A stretch of 64,000 nucleotides of DNA from Paragonimus skrjabini miyazakii (GCA_014338405.1 JTDE01002259.1:5983-69982), one strand, 5' to 3'; positions 12,563 through 26,366 are shown, counted from the first letter of the stretch. Numbers and translations are program-made. Notes: generated by a model from the letters alone, not told the origin.

Positions 12563-13883
12563 CTTCTGAGTACTCAGTTGAGTAAGCATATTCCAGACAC
12601 CTCAGATAGTCACTCTGGTTACCCGAAATGTATCTTGCACACTCCTAACATTTTCTAGAGATCATTTACTAGGTGGGTGTCATCAGTACATCCATCATTC
12701 CATTCCTCACCAGGAGGAGACAGGGTCGTTTATTCGACTAAGTTTCTTCAGTGAAACACATCAATCTATCTTTGTGCACTTACAGACAGTTCGTGTTGAG
12801 ACACCGGTCAATTTTGGTAGGTTAGCTTGTCTCTCTGTTTCTACTAATCCTGCTACGTGCACATATGTACGAAAAGTACGGACTGTGCACTTGAAACCCA
12901 ACATAAGAATCACATGCTAGGATAATTCTCTCAATATATTCGTCTATGACAACAAGTGCCTTCGGCAGAAAAATGTCCACTCTCCAGGGGAAAACGTTTC
13001 ACGCGTTACTCATTTGTTTCCTCACAAACAATAACCGCTGCTACGTTGTTGTGTCCAAAGCGTGTACTTTTCTACATTCTCTGTGTACTGCTGGGTATTA
13101 CAACCGTTCATATCAGTAGGACAGTCAGATGTTTTTGTTCGGACTGTACGAAATTTTGTTCTGGAAACACATCTGGTTACCGTACCTAAACCCTATACAA
13201 TACTGACTTTTACGTCCTGCACCATTCGCATCACAAGGAGAAAAGTTGATGATTAGGGGACAACTCTACATGCTTCTGTGGTATACATACACTTGGGCCT
13301 AAAGGCGATTCCACATTCACGAACTCAACGGAGTGATGAAGAACGCAATCAATTATATATATCGACACTCAGCAATGGAAGTGGGCAACAGGTTACCGCG
13401 GTATTTGGTAAATGCCGTTTAGCGTAAGATGAATGCATGGACATCTCAAAGTGGATGCATGCGAGAAACTGTTTAAAGCCAACGCACACACTGTTTGGTA
13501 GGCTTGTTTTTTCTCACTCCCTGAGGATGCACTGTGGTAAAAATCTACTCGATCCACCGCGTATCCAAACCTCGACACAATAGAGGATTTAACAGGGGCC
13601 AATCCAAACGTTGCGTTAAAGATACTACATCGGGATTGGACGAACCATCTCAATGTTACACCTTCCGTTAATTGTTCATTTCTTGGTGCTGTACTGCACC
13701 CGTTAATTGTAGTTTGTGACTGTGTATGTGCCAATCCGATTAACCAATGACAGACTGTGATTTCTTTAGTACTGTTGTACATCCATAAATGCGGATTTTT
13801 GTCCCGTAAATATGAACTGCTTACTGCAACCAGTACGAGGTCTTCTTATTACTTGTACGATTTCTAGGGCTATTCCAAGTATT

Positions 13884-13906
13884 ACACACACACACACACA
13901 CACACA
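13884..13906. repeat. (AC)n microsatellite
   Basis: About eleven uninterrupted AC units, about 100 bp before the mariner element. Confidence 0.95.
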
Positions 13907-14005
13907 ACGATGTGTGACCGATGAATGATTGCTCCCTGAGTTTGTTAGTGATCTCGCCCGGTTGCAGGATTCCGATTAGCCAATTGATCAGAAGCTCAAA
14001 CGGTA

Positions 14006-14031
14006 CGAGGGGGAGTCAAAAAGTAATGCCA
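14006..14031. repeat. Mariner left terminal inverted repeat
   Basis: 26 bp beginning cgagggggagtcaaaaag, an exact reverse complement of 14740-14765. It is preceded by the TA target dinucleotide. Confidence 0.95.
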
Positions 14032-14166
14032 ATGTTTTTAATTCTGGTGAAGTTTTTCATAAAATTACCTGAAGTTTTTCCCAGTTATAAATGATTATAT
14101 CATTTACGTTATGTAATAGTTTGTTTCTCACTTTTCATGTTTTTAGACTTACAAGGAAAATTCAAA

Positions 14167-14656
14167 ATGGCTGCCCCCGTAGAGTTGCGTCAAAAACAAA
14201 GAGCAGTGATTGAATTTCTTGTTGTTGAGTGGGAAACTCCCATGAACATTCACAGACGATTAACAAATGTGTTTGAGGACAATACTGTAGATTATAGCAA
14301 TGTATGCAGGTGGGTTCGTCGTTTGAAGGATGAAAATCCGCAAGGTCCTCCTTCTGCAAGACAATGCTCTACCACACACAAGCATCAAGACAAGGGAAAC
14401 AATCGCCTCATTCGGGTGGACAACTTTACGGCATCCTCCATACTCACCAGATTTAGCGCCTTCAGATTATCACCTCTTCGGCCCAGTGAAAGAGGGTTTG
14501 AGAGGCAAACATTATTCCAGTGATGAGGAAGTGAAAACCACAGTGAAGAAGTGGCTCAAAGAACAGATAACAAAATTTTACGAAGCTGGGATACATGCGC
14601 TCATTCAAAGGTGGAACGTTGCTATTGAGCGTAACGGTGACTATGTTGAGAAGTAG
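14167..14656 (+). pseudogene. Mariner transposase, internally deleted
   Basis: The first part (14167 to about 14335) encodes MAAPVELRQKQRAVIEFL and VYRW-like SNVCRWVRRLKDE, the helix-turn-helix region that binds the terminal repeats. Sequence then jumps out of frame at about 14330-14345 to the C-terminal part, ending at 14656. That part contains LLLQDNALPHTS (second catalytic aspartate) and HPPYSPDLAPSDYHLF (third aspartate of the mariner D,D34D triad). The region with the first catalytic aspartate is missing. The junction changes reading frame, so no fused protein is expected. The start was placed at the ATG preceding the conserved N terminus. Confidence 0.92.
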
Positions 14657-14739
14657 GGATGTGATCCACAGAAGACCAACTTTATTTTGATGTATAGTAC
14701 ATGTTCTTTTGTTGGTAATTATACCTGTCCGAAATAAAA

Positions 14740-14765
14740 TGGCATTACTTTTTGACTCCCCCTCG
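14740..14765. repeat. Mariner right terminal inverted repeat
   Basis: Exact reverse complement of the left repeat, followed by TA at 14766-14767. Confidence 0.95.
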
Positions 14766-17700
14766 TATTTTTGATCAGTCGAAATCAAAATATCAAACGG
14801 CTTCATCCACTGTTCACCAAAAGAATACGCCCATGTCCCATAAGCTTCTGGAAAAAAACACACTTGACTATCCGATTCCACTAGAGGTAAATACAACTCA
14901 GTCAGGCCGATCTAATTAGTATCGTCGTTTTGTAACAGGCATATTCAATGTTCGGGGGGACGTATGCAACTGTATCGTGTGTCACGAGAACGTACGCAAT
15001 TATCCACTTGTCCCATGGATTTTCAACCAGATAGGCTGATGCGTTCATTTTGGGAGAAATAAGCAGGTAACTCGGCTTCAGTGGTAACGTCAAGTGACAT
15101 GGAAAATTCTTATGTTGTAGAGGATCGCTTAGTGCGTAATCTTGGACTGCTTGGTTAGAAGACTGTGGCACTGACTAGTCAATAAAACGGTGTCGAATTA
15201 ATCGTATGTCGCACCATAAAAAATACTAACCGCGTACAATGTTAGAAGATAACTACAGGGTCAAGTATTTGACCATAACATTTTATTACGCATTCGTGCA
15301 CATAAAACTAAATCAAACCAAGTGTTTTAGGTGTGAACATAACACAAAAATCAATGCATATACTGATTCCGCTTGTCGATTGGTGCTTTAAAAAGTAGGC
15401 ACATTCCAACTCATCATCGATTTACGTTTGTCTGAACAGTCTGAACAGTTCACACGTTGATCAACAGGGTCAGTAGGGTGAAGAATTTGACCGAACGATT
15501 TTTTACACTAGTCAATGAACTGTTCATTAATGGGCTAGAGATTAGAAATGTGGACAACTGCAATTAGGCATCCAACAGATCCATGAGAAGGGCACCGGTA
15601 CCCTTAAAACTATTGTCAGCACAGATCGACCTCCAGTTAATACATTCAAACGGATTAGCAGACTACACCATTTGTTAGTTTGTTCGTTGCCTGTTTTTTC
15701 TTTTTGGACTTACTATCATCACAATGTTAAGCCAATTTGCCTCGATCGTCAACTTTATAAAGCTTATTGTGTGAGCAACTAACCGACTGTTCATACCTCA
15801 ACGGGTAACAACGCTTTCTTCCATCCACTGTATTGGGATGGGAAGCTGATCATGTGTGTGCTGCAGCGTGACCATTACCTCATCGAGACTAAATGGATGC
15901 AACATCTATGACTGGATTAGTCTGTGCCACTGTTCAAAGTCACAAGACTCCAGTGCGTATGCACCACCATAAGCGACATGACTAGGTGGAAGATCATATA
16001 CCTCTGTCTGTTTGGCTGCGTTGAATACTTTGTTGAGGGTGGAAATCCAGGTACCACTTCCTGTGAAGAAGACTCCAGTACGATTATTTCAAATAGCTCA
16101 AACCTGTCACCGAACTGTTCATCATAAGTTAAGAAAGTGACTGGAGTGTTCAGAACCCATTCATTAGGATCACTTCGCAAGTATGAACAGTTGGCTGCTG
16201 CACTCTCATCTTGAACAGAATATTCAAGCCAGTAGTCCCTAGTTCGTAAAGGACAGTGTTCTCGTTGAGAAGGTACAAAAAAGACCAGGAAAATGAGTTA
16301 CGACACCTAGGTCATTACCCTAATCAGATGAATGCGTTGTCTGCACTGTCGATATTGTTAAGGGAGACTCAATCTTAGTCAATGGGATCCATTATCAACT
16401 ACATCAGCTTTACCTAGGCTAGGTAGTCACTTCAGTAGAAAACAGTCAGAGTTGCAACATAAAATGAACTGTCTGATTTACGATGAACAATTTTTCGGTC
16501 ACCGGGAATGTTCAACCTGGAACAACTCACCGTTGCTTGTTGTAACAATGTCATCAACAAATCAATTCAAACGCGGACTTGATGCACGATTTCAGGGCAT
16601 CAAGCTGAACCTTCGGAATACTTGATTATCTGAATCATTCCGGTAGACTGAAAGTACATTGGATGTCGCACTTGCTGTTGGCCCACTGCTGTTTGCTGCA
16701 GTATGCCTAATAAACGGTGGTTCGGGCTTACTATCGCCCATTATTCTCACACATTTGACCATTGGCGAATAATAATTGTCAAGTTTTCGAAAATGAAACC
16801 ATCTGCAGAGTTGTTTTTTCCTTTTCAGTTGCTTAACGTAGATTCACATGCCACCTTCCTTGAGCATGTAAATCTCATACAAATTCTACAAATCATAAAT
16901 CATTTCCGTGCGACCAACACAGGTGAACTTGTGTCCAACTAATGATTGCAACGCCCTTAACGTCAACCTTTTAAAATGTATTCTAAGGTCAATTTGTTTG
17001 TGTTTTCACATACTTAAGAATAGGTGCTCATTGAAAGCATTACAATATGAGTTAGCTGCACGCAACATGTAACGTTGTTTTGACTAGAACAGTTCAACTG
17101 GGAGTTCAATCTCCATACCGGTGGTAGGATTGAAAGCGAAAAACAAAACGGTCAAAACATTGTCGCCTGCCTGGTCACTGTTTTGAAAGGAAACAGAACA
17201 ACAACGGTTTCAGTGAAATCGAGTAATTTCAATTTATTAAGAAAACAGTGCCCTGTCTTAGAGACACAACAGTGTATACCAGCAATTGCTATTGGACGGC
17301 AACCCCATTGCCTTCCGATTGATCTGTTCTTTGTTAAGTTACACGACCTTGATTTAATCAATTCGGTTAAATCCGACACGCAATCGAGCAGCTTGTTTCA
17401 AACGCCACCTTCTAGCTGATCATCGTTTTCGATTGGCCAGCATCGGTCAGCCACGTACCACTTGGAGTAACACTTGATTGAACTCTGATTGGATGACCGC
17501 GCTCCGATTAGCAAACCGCTCAAGCCCAGTCCCGCTGCGAGTGAGTCAAACATTCACACTCCCTAATGGAGTGTGCCGTCAATACTATTTTGTCATTACT
17601 CGATGGATGGTGAAAAATGTGAAGCACAGAGCTATTTTTGTCCAGCACATCAAGAAGACGATGATAACGCAACATTCAGTGATGAAAATATTTGTTAACT

Positions 17701-20329
17701 AGAGAAGGACTTATATGAATACACAGCTACTTCTACAGATAGGTTGTACTGTTTCCACGTTTGCCACTCGTCACTGAATGGTGTTGTGACATTACGAAGC
17801 CGTATAGTAAACAGCCTGAGCTGAGCTGAATACTTACTTAAAACAACGAGATAGTCCGAACATACCTGTAAGGTGGTGTTTTTTTATTTCCGTGGTTGTG
17901 GTTGCTGCACAAACTTGAAGGTAACGCGCTGTTTCCCAAACCGAGCTAGTCTCTCCAGTGAATTCCACGAGGTAGATAACTTCACAACAGCAAAACAGTT
18001 TAATTAGCCAACAAGCGAATTCTGAGAGTTATTCAAACCCTCAGCGAAGATTAAGACATAGAGGTTCAATTAAGTACACTATGATTTAACAAATACAACA
18101 CCAAAGACATAAATCCTCAAAACGTTCAAAACGTTCCAGTAAAAAAGTAGGGTTGTTCCAACAAGCAAATTTTGTAGTGCAGATGACCCCGAAAGCTCTC
18201 CATGTGGTTACAACCGTCATCCATACAAAGGCGTGTCTACGGATATTCAGTATGAGCTGAATCGCGCAAACTTATTGCAATCAAGCTGGCTGAATAGTTA
18301 CTAACAACTTTCCAGGGACATTAACGTTTCTGATCAGCGATCTTGTGTACTCGATCAGCTTGTAATGCAAAATAAAGCCGTGGGTAATAAATGTTACTGT
18401 GACTATATCTTTGTAACCAGTGCTTCTCGATAAATACGGGGACTGTGAAACTGATAATCGACTATGCAATTACCGTTTGAATCGAAGTTGTAGCAACCAC
18501 TGTTTGACCAAACACCGTAGACCATAACTACCGAAAATTCAATAAACCTAGTCATTAGGAAGAGAACGTATCAACAAACAGGATAAATTCGAACAACAAA
18601 AAGATTTATACTATTTCTGCTATCAGTAAACTTAGAAATGTGAAGGTGAGAAAGAATAAAACCCACTCGATCGAACGGTAACTGGCAAGCTAATTCAAGC
18701 ACCTAAAGAAACCATTAAATAAGCAGATATTGTTTAACTGTCTACAACTTTTTTCAGTAGTACTCATGTCAGCAACCACTGTCCCATTCGAACAGCCCAA
18801 TCGAGTTAGCTGGATATAAGGTGATAAATTATCTGAAAATTACTGAGTGCTTTCACAGCTTATCTTCGTCATGTATCCTATTCGGCCTAATCAAAACGAC
18901 ACCAGAATGAGGAGCTAAAACACCCACTTACATTATGGAATTCAGACAAACCTTCAATCAAGATCAGAACTAATTTAAACGCCAAATTCATCCAAAGGCT
19001 CCTGCATTCTCGTACACACACAAATTACTATACAAAAACTACTTGGCTAGACCGATTAACAATGACTTCCTTGACAAATCCTATAAAACACCGTTGAAAA
19101 AGGCCATTAAAAAAATTGGGAGAAAAACAGTCTAATTACTTACGAATACAGGCTTCAAATTCCGTGTCTGCTATTTCGAATTTTTCTTGACGAACCAATG
19201 AATGAATGAATGAATGAATGAATAATCTCAAAATATTCAACCCCACTTTAAAACCTAGATTTCACTGTCGAACGGAAGATCTCAGGTATCATTGAATACT
19301 TATCAACCGAGTATGACTCAAAAAACCAGATTATTGACTAGCTAGATTAAAACTGGTGTTCAGCGAAGAATGAACAACACTCTTGTGATGTGGAGTAGAT
19401 GTGACGAGGTCTTGTTTTGCTGGAAGATTACTTTCTCTTGTGAATGCACGTGATAAAGTTATTTAATGTAATGTCCTACATATTTGCTCTTTACTCAACA
19501 TTCCCACTATCCTATCCCGTTGTTCATCATACGCCATAAACCCTCATTGTTGGTTTACCATTGGTCATGTCACTAAAGGAAGCCTCAGTCTTTCGAACGC
19601 GTATCAGGGTCGCTACTGAAGCTGACAAGTTTCTTCTGTAATTCTAACAGGATGTAGGTTCTCATTTACGTTACGACTGAATAAACTATGTTTCTTCACT
19701 CTTCTAGAGTTTAGCCAGGTTACTTCTCTTATGTTCTTTTGCATGCTTCTTGTGAAGATGACCGGTGAAAGTGTTTGTTCCAAACTTTTTGTTGTGTTGG
19801 ACACCAATCGAGGGATTCCGCGTAGTTCTCGTTTAGATAACATTTAAGTTTGTCCATATTGTTGCTGTGTTACAGATGAGGATGGATACCTCGGAAAAAA
19901 TGACAGTACATCGAGAACAAAGTGGGCGTTTGGCAATGTCCTAAATGTTCAAACGTACGACTGTAGAAACTACAATATCGGCATGTTCAAATGGGCTGCA
20001 CTTTGCACCTTGTGTCACAGCGGAATTAGAAAGATGGTGACTGTTTCCGTATGAGACCATTATGATCACTCATTCACCCTTGAGCTTTTAATCCACCCAG
20101 ACAACTCCCAGATCACGTTGAATGTATGCTCCACAACTGATGTGCACTCATGTCACATAAAAGCTCTTCCAAAGTTCACCTAACAGTTACGTCTAACTAC
20201 CACCGGTTTTACAAGGTTAAAACCATACACACTCATACAGCGTTTCTTTTCATCATTCCACTCACTCATTACGAACGTCAAAAACAGAACAGTGGTCAAC
20301 CAACAACGTAGTCACGAAATATGAAGACC
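14766..20329. other. Gene-less stretch
   Basis: No coding region or transposon protein recognised. The frames are short and shared between strands. One tetranucleotide array lies at 19197-19223. Confidence 0.5.
19197..19223. repeat. (AATG)n microsatellite
   Basis: About six tandem AATG/GAAT units. Confidence 0.95.
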
Positions 20330-20620
20330 TTGACTGCTCCATTGAGCAAAGTGGGTAGGTGTCGCCTGCCTGGATGGGGTCCTCGTGATCACTCAAATCG
20401 CTGGTTAGAGACGCTATCCGAGGTGGCTATGTGTCGCAGTCAATGGCGGACCTGTATCCATACCATTTCTAGTTCTTCCTCTTAGTCTTCTCTCAATAAT
20501 TTTCAACCTTCTTAGTAACGTTTTCTTTCAGGAAATTCCACGTCACTGTTGAGGTGAACGGCGGCCCCAGCCACAATACCTTTTGGTCAGGCTCACGGCT
20601 GCTATGATGATGATGATGAA
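20330..20620 (+). mobile_element. RTE-type LINE, 3' end fragment
   Basis: The plus strand encodes GRCRLPGWGPRDHSNRWLETL near 20355-20415, the characteristic C-terminal end of trematode RTE-like reverse transcriptases, followed by a short 3' untranslated stretch and a (TGA)n tail at 20604-20620. Such short trinucleotide tails are usual for RTE-clade LINEs. This is a 5'-truncated copy with about 290 bp remaining. Confidence 0.75.
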
Positions 20621-22659
20621 CTAAAAGGTGTTTAATAGAGTCCAATATAAAATTACTGGCAGGCGTACAAGTCACCAGGCCACATGAGGCTGTAAGCCAT
20701 GCAGATATAAATGTACAGAAATCCAAAACGAACCTTCAGTTTGGCTTTCGATAATCGCTATCTTATGTCGTCAAATTACATCTTCCAAACTATGACAGAG
20801 ACTTATCTGGCTTAAGCCTTTCTCAACTGCGAAAACACGAACCAGGTAATCCACACTTTGTGACTAATCCCCTGTGAACTAGCCTCAGGTTTTCGCCAAA
20901 CGAGGCGCGCTTATATCCTTGTGTGTTGATAACATGATAATACGGGCTGCTTATCGCCTTGTGTGAATGACCCTTGACCCCGCCAGAACACTTACACAAA
21001 GTGAATGATGCAGCCACAACCGACGTTGACAACTGCCTTGCCATCTGAGCCTATAATCACCTATTGGCAACTTCAAATTATGCAGAACGGCGAACACACG
21101 AACGGTTTTAAACGCAATGTGAGACGAAGCATGCGGGCTCTGACCAGGAAGGTCAACAATCGACTGATATCAAGGCTTGCAACAGTTCTGGTTGCACGCA
21201 AGCCTCGCTGATCGGTGGACATCAAACTCTTGTTAAAGACTGTGTTCGCAGTAGTTCAGAGATAACGACGTTTGTCAACAAACTGCACAACCACGGACTT
21301 GAGTGTGGTTGTCACGAGTACCTCTATCTGGGCTTAGACGGTCTCACAGTGTCTTGCCAAAATATAACCTAGCGAATGGCAGCAAGTATCTTGTGGTGCG
21401 CAAGCCGTAAACTTAAGTTTAATGGCAAGGCATATGTTAGCTTCGAAAGCAAGTCTAGCAAACGCCAGATCTCATATAGTCTCGTTGGAATGAACCTCAC
21501 AGTTGTTTAGTTCGTTGGTATACTCCTGTGAGTATTCGCCTCCATTCGGCACATCCCCAAGATGTCGACTGATTCGAATTAGGCCTGGTGGCTGGTTAGA
21601 TCGAATAAAGTAATCGCTGAACTCCGCTTGTGTTGAAGGGAGAAAAAAATATAGAAGATCATCAGATATTGCGGTCTTGTTGGACCTGAAACTCAGTTTC
21701 ACCTTAAATGTTGTCTTAATAGCTTCAGCACATCATACTCATGATAGCAATGTGATGTATTCAGCTTTCGGCATAGACTATAACGACACGTGGTTACCGA
21801 GCGCAGGGAGTTATTTTACTGTCGGAGAAGTTCTGAAAGTCTGGTTATTTTGAGTTTCCTTGACAACACCAATCAGCCTGCATCGGCAACATGATATCTT
21901 TTCTCCTGAATAGACGTGTGAGGTGTACCTCACGAGATTGTGATCATTCCGAGTAAAGAATGGTCGTCCGCCAACTGCCTTTGGCCGTAAAGCTTCTCGT
22001 GTCAACAGTACGATTGCAAGGCAGAGGCAAATTTTGTAATATCGTCAAGTAAATACCACAAGATCACACCACCTGTCATCGATTTTGCTGTCCGTTCAAG
22101 ACATGCGTTATCCTTTCTGTCAAGCTGTAGCTGAGTCGAATGAAGTTGGCGGCGATCACTGGCACAGCAGTGAAGCCTGATTCATCTTTTTTCTGTCATC
22201 AAAACACTCAGGGTGACGTATGGGTGTTAGCAAGTGTTGCGTGATGAAGAAGACCTTGGTGTTAGTACGTAGTTGTCATAACACCTTTCAAAACTGTTTG
22301 AATTATATTGATCCTTCCAATCGGTAATTTCCTTTTTAGTTGGCACTGAGCGGAATACTACATAAGTTTATTATGGAATTCCGGATGATCGTGTCTCAAA
22401 GAGAGTATACAAATTCTCATATTTCGCAATCACAGGAGAGGTCATCACCAGAAAATCAACCATCTTGAGTATGTAGTTGAACATGTTAATATTACAGCCA
22501 AGTTCAAAGCGTTCGGCAAAGATGCCTTATGACAGTAAAGTTCAAACCAGCAGTAATCGAACTGTTGTATGAAAGTCTCAGGTACGATTGTCAGTTCAAC
22601 AAAAAATCACGGTCGAGAAAAAGATTAAACTTTTTGGGATGCTATCGAAATACGGCTGC
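20621..22659. other. Gene-less stretch
   Basis: I see no recognisable gene, RNA or transposon protein here. Confidence 0.5.
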
Positions 22660-22805
22660 AAAATCCTAATCCGCGCCAGTTTTTATGTTATATGTTTCGT
22701 GTTAATGGATATCCGAACAAATTCCTACCTCAAACCATGCAACGAACGGAACTACAGAACTGTGAATTTTCTGTCGAACATAAGACCATCTACATGGATT
22801 TGGTT
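22660..22805 (+). mobile_element. PLE fragment, inverted relative to 23570-23700
   Basis: About 140 bp aligned by eye to the reverse complement of 23570-23705 at roughly 75 percent. Common blocks include aatggatatccgaacaaattc versus its partner, aacggaactac, and aagaccatc. It corresponds to the region after the RT thumb of the PLE at 23150-24450. An inverted flanking copy fits the inverted terminal arrangement common in PLEs, but it is only a partial match. Confidence 0.6.
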
Positions 22806-23149
22806 AACTAATTATTTTTAATCTCGGAGACCATGAATATCAAAGTAAACAAAGCAAGGCAAATCTGTTCGTCTAAATCATTATCTGGATCGATAGAAGT
22901 AAAACGCGTTATGGTATTTAGTCATTTTAATTTTTCCCAAACTTCCACCTGTTTTATGATTACGAAACAAATACGACACAATTTCGTTTATGGTTTATTC
23001 TGGTCAACTTCTGTCTGAAACAGTGAGTAGCTGGAAGCTAACTGTTCTTTCCAAAGTTTGGAGGGACTTTTTGTTCACTATCCGATCAGGTGGAACATGA
23101 TATAGTGTGAACTCAGTGTTATTTGGGGATTAAGGTGCCGTGTCAATTG

Positions 23150-24450
23150 GTCTAACAACAGGCCAACTTCAACACATGAACAAAAGAGTTCTGTGCCTGC
23201 AGATTAGGGTTTTGCAGCCGGATTCATATAGCTTCCTCAGCGACCAGGATGCGACATTTCACACTTCTGATGTGAATACGTATGACGAGGTAGATCGGTT
23301 TAAATGTGTGACCCGAGTTGTCTAGGTGAGCCAAAATTGCACCGGAAATCTTTCGTTGCTGTCCCGTCATTAATCAAACGGGATGTTTTCGCGTATTTTC
23401 TCCGACAAGCACTTGGTCGTTCCTGTAAAACAGATTACATTGTTTTTAACGTTGAGTCATACAACTGATATGGAGGTGAACGGTAGTCTTAAGTGTGCAG
23501 CGTAAAAAGTCATCCGTAAGGTTATGCTGAGCCATCTGGTCAGCGACACACTTGACAATTCACCTTTGTACGGCAACTCTATATGGATGGTCTTACGTCT
23601 GACAGATAATTCACGATCCCGTAGTTCCGTCCGTTACATGATGCGAGATAAGAATTTGTCTGGATATCCATTTGCACGAAACGTTTCACATGAAAACCGG
23701 AGCTCGTTGTCTAGCAGTTCATCAGTGCCTTTTGTAGATTCGGTTCACTAAACAGCGTATCAATCCCCGTCCCCGCTTCATTGGAAAAAAGCTATGGAAA
23801 TAAGTGTACTGGTCATTCCCTATCTATTCTCTATGCATGTCTCGTTAAGTCGACCCATCTAGACGTTTCAGTAGCGCCACCTCAAGGAAAACCAATCTTC
23901 CATCCTATTCGACTTCTGTATTAAACTTTAGCTTCCTGTGTGCTGACTTAGCTAATGATAATAGGTATTGAGTATCAGTTTTCATCAACGATTAAAACAA
24001 CATGTCATCAACATACCGTCCGTACAGTTCTATCAGTCCTGTCAGCTTAGTTTGTTCAACCATCCCCACGAAAAAGTCAGCCAACAATGGATTTAGCGGC
24101 TCGCTGATTATGACCCCATCCTTTTCGCGATAGATTTTTCCCATCAAACTGGAAATGGGACATCATGCATGTACGCGAACAGGAGTTTATTGAGGTGCTC
24201 ATCCGGCATTCAAAAATTCATATCACTCATACAGATGTAATCGAGCACAACATCAACTATCTCTCTGGGTGACACGTTCGTGAACGGCAAGTAAATATCC
24301 AATGATGACAATTTTCTATTATTGATAACCTGATCTTCCAATAGGTTCAATATATCCTTGAGACTATGTGGAGTTAATCTGTTGCACAGTGGTTCCAACA
24401 GTTCAGCTAACCACTGTGCCAGCACATGATGTAGCACATTCGTCATGTTT
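23150..24450 (-). mobile_element. Penelope-like element, degraded RT plus GIY-YIG
   Basis: Read on the minus strand from 24446: AQWLAELLEPL; then SSLDIYLPFTNV, the RT motif A block, with its aspartate at about 24299. Next come an EPLNPLLADFF block and GRYVDDM, the PLE-type catalytic RT motif, at 24004-24018. The thumb follows as FHSFFPMKRGRGLIRCL near 23800, then an IELPYKGE linker near 23580, and finally a degraded GIY-YIG core where TTKCLSEKIREN (about 23384-23420) stands in place of the usual TTRRLSERIREH. Several stops and frameshifts make it non-coding. Confidence 0.8.
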
Positions 24451-24465
24451 AAATTCGGGCGTAAG

Positions 24466-24605
24466 TGCCGGAGTTTTAGTCCTGACCGTGGTAAGGATAT
24501 GCACTACTGACCAGCTCTTAGAGAAACTCGAGTATATTGTTTCCTTTCAAAAGGTACCGAATGGGAACGTCACGGCTGCAACCAATTGCAAGCGATATTC
24601 AATGT
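24466..24605 (-). repeat. R1 dispersed repeat, minus-orientation copy
   Basis: Matches 51165-51313 in the same orientation: gccggagttttagtcctgac, aaggatatgcactactgac and, further on, a cctttcaaaaggtacc-type block followed by gggaacgtcacggctgc. It abuts the 5' side of the PLE remnant. Confidence 0.6.
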
Positions 24606-26366
24606 GTGTATAACCCAATATAATAAAACTTGCTTGTTAGCCGCACTTTTTGAACAAACGACTTAAGGTGCATTAAGAGCCAGACCTCTTTAATAGCACC
24701 ATTTAACTATGGGCATTAATTTGAGGATTTATCAATTGGTAAAACACACGCAAATCAATTTCCCTAATAGTGGTTGTAGGTAGGCTTGTTGTGTAGAACA
24801 CGAATGCACAACACCGGAACCCTTCGTACCACATGGCCCAATACAGATTGATTACTATAAACACAGGATAGAGGATGCGTCGTCACAACAATGCAAACAA
24901 CGCAGTTTGAATCGGTCGGATAGCCGACTGTACGTTGCAGCACTGTGCAGGCTAGTATGTATATCTCCGGGTGAACTGAATGCGAGCTCACTTCTGAAGG
25001 CTAATTGTCCGCCCGGATTAGATCGTCAACGACCATTCGACATCAAAATAAACCACTTGGTTATTGTACAAACAACCTGCCAGAAGTGCAAACGCAAACA
25101 GATATACCGAAGCGCACCATTCAGACGGTGCACACTTTACAAACGGATCAACACAGCCATGAATGCTGCACGTAAGCACACAACAGTGAACGCGTTATTC
25201 AGCTGATTTTAATAGGACAGCGATTACAGTTTGACGTCCACTTTCAGGTTACAACCTGAGAGTTCGACTTTATTTAATATACCGGGTATCTCATTAACGG
25301 GGACCAAGGGGTGGTCGCATGATTGGGATTCAATCACACTGCGCAGAGGTGTATGCCTGTCATCTGAGACAAAGTTGGAGACCACAAATTTGCTTTCTTC
25401 GGAAACTACTTGGCGGAGCACCAACCGATGAGATTCATGAAACGACAACTCATAAAGACATACCTACTCGACGTCTAACAGAGCTCGAATGAACATGAAA
25501 ATCTGGTCAAATAAATTTGGACCGTGGGAGGGGACGGTCTGCGCTTCCACCCAAATTGCATTTCAATACACGGAAGCTGTTCATTTTAACATTAATCCAC
25601 ATGATTTAAAATACTACAGGGTACGAACTACCACTTGTCCGATGTAATTACATCTGACCCACGAAGTTGATTTATGTCCTGTTCAAATGAATCGGATAAG
25701 AATTTGTACTGGGATATAAGGATTCAAACTGTCATTTTTGGAAAAATTGATCGCAGATCAGACATGACACGTGCCAAACAGGCTTGAAGGATGATGCATA
25801 GCCAGCCAGATAGAAAAGCAAAGTAACCGCCTGGAAATGGAAGTCACAGTCAACCCATAACAATGTAGTATATTTCAACAAAGCCTAATAGAACAGCATA
25901 CATTCGCTCTCATATACGCCTGCGTGCGTACAGGGGCGGTCAAAAAGACAACGAGTGACCAGTTGGCAGGGCTTGAAGGCAGTTGCACAACGAACAGAAA
26001 GCAAGAAGACAAGGACAGAAGTAAGGTCGAGTGCGGCTGGATAGGCGGTGCAAAAATGGCTGAGCGGGTAGTCGAACAATCGAAGTATAAAGCAATCCGG
26101 GCTAACCTCTCTCCGTCGACAGGTCATACAGTTTGTGCATACGAACGAGAGTGCGTGGATCGCAAGAGATAGTAGGGATGAGAAAATTCGAGTTGTTGGG
26201 AATAGGGCGAGGTAAATATTCAACGGTTTGATCTAAATAAGGGAATACGGTCAATTCACAATTCGTCGGCAAGACAAGCAATGAGAAACAATTATCCCTC
26301 CTTCTGTCAGGCACAGCCAGACTACACTTGATGATAACGACTGTAGGTTAAGCAAACCAGGTTGCC
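24606..26366. other. Gene-less stretch downstream of the elongase gene
   Basis: No coding region supported. The elongase stop codon lies at 26367-26369, so the first few hundred bases below it (toward lower coordinates) should contain its 3' untranslated region. I could not place a certain polyadenylation signal. Confidence 0.45.

Larger units (their letters stand above)
9216..14005. other. Gene-less stretch
   Basis: No recognisable gene or transposon protein. It contains an ATC-rich microsatellite near 10202, repeat R2 copy 2 at 12336-12562 and an AC microsatellite at 13884. Short open frames such as 9678-10109 show no domain, signal or repeat that would support translation. Confidence 0.5.
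14006..14765 (+). mobile_element. Mariner transposon, internally deleted, 760 bp
   Basis: Perfect 26-bp terminal inverted repeats (14006-14031 and 14740-14765) are flanked on both sides by TA (14004-14005 and 14766-14767), the duplication expected for Tc1/mariner insertion. Inside is a transposase gene reduced to its N-terminal DNA-binding part and C-terminal catalytic part. Complete mariners are about 1.3 kb, so roughly 500 bp has been lost. The perfect ends suggest the copy was mobilised recently, possibly in trans after the deletion. This element cannot make active transposase. Confidence 0.93.
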
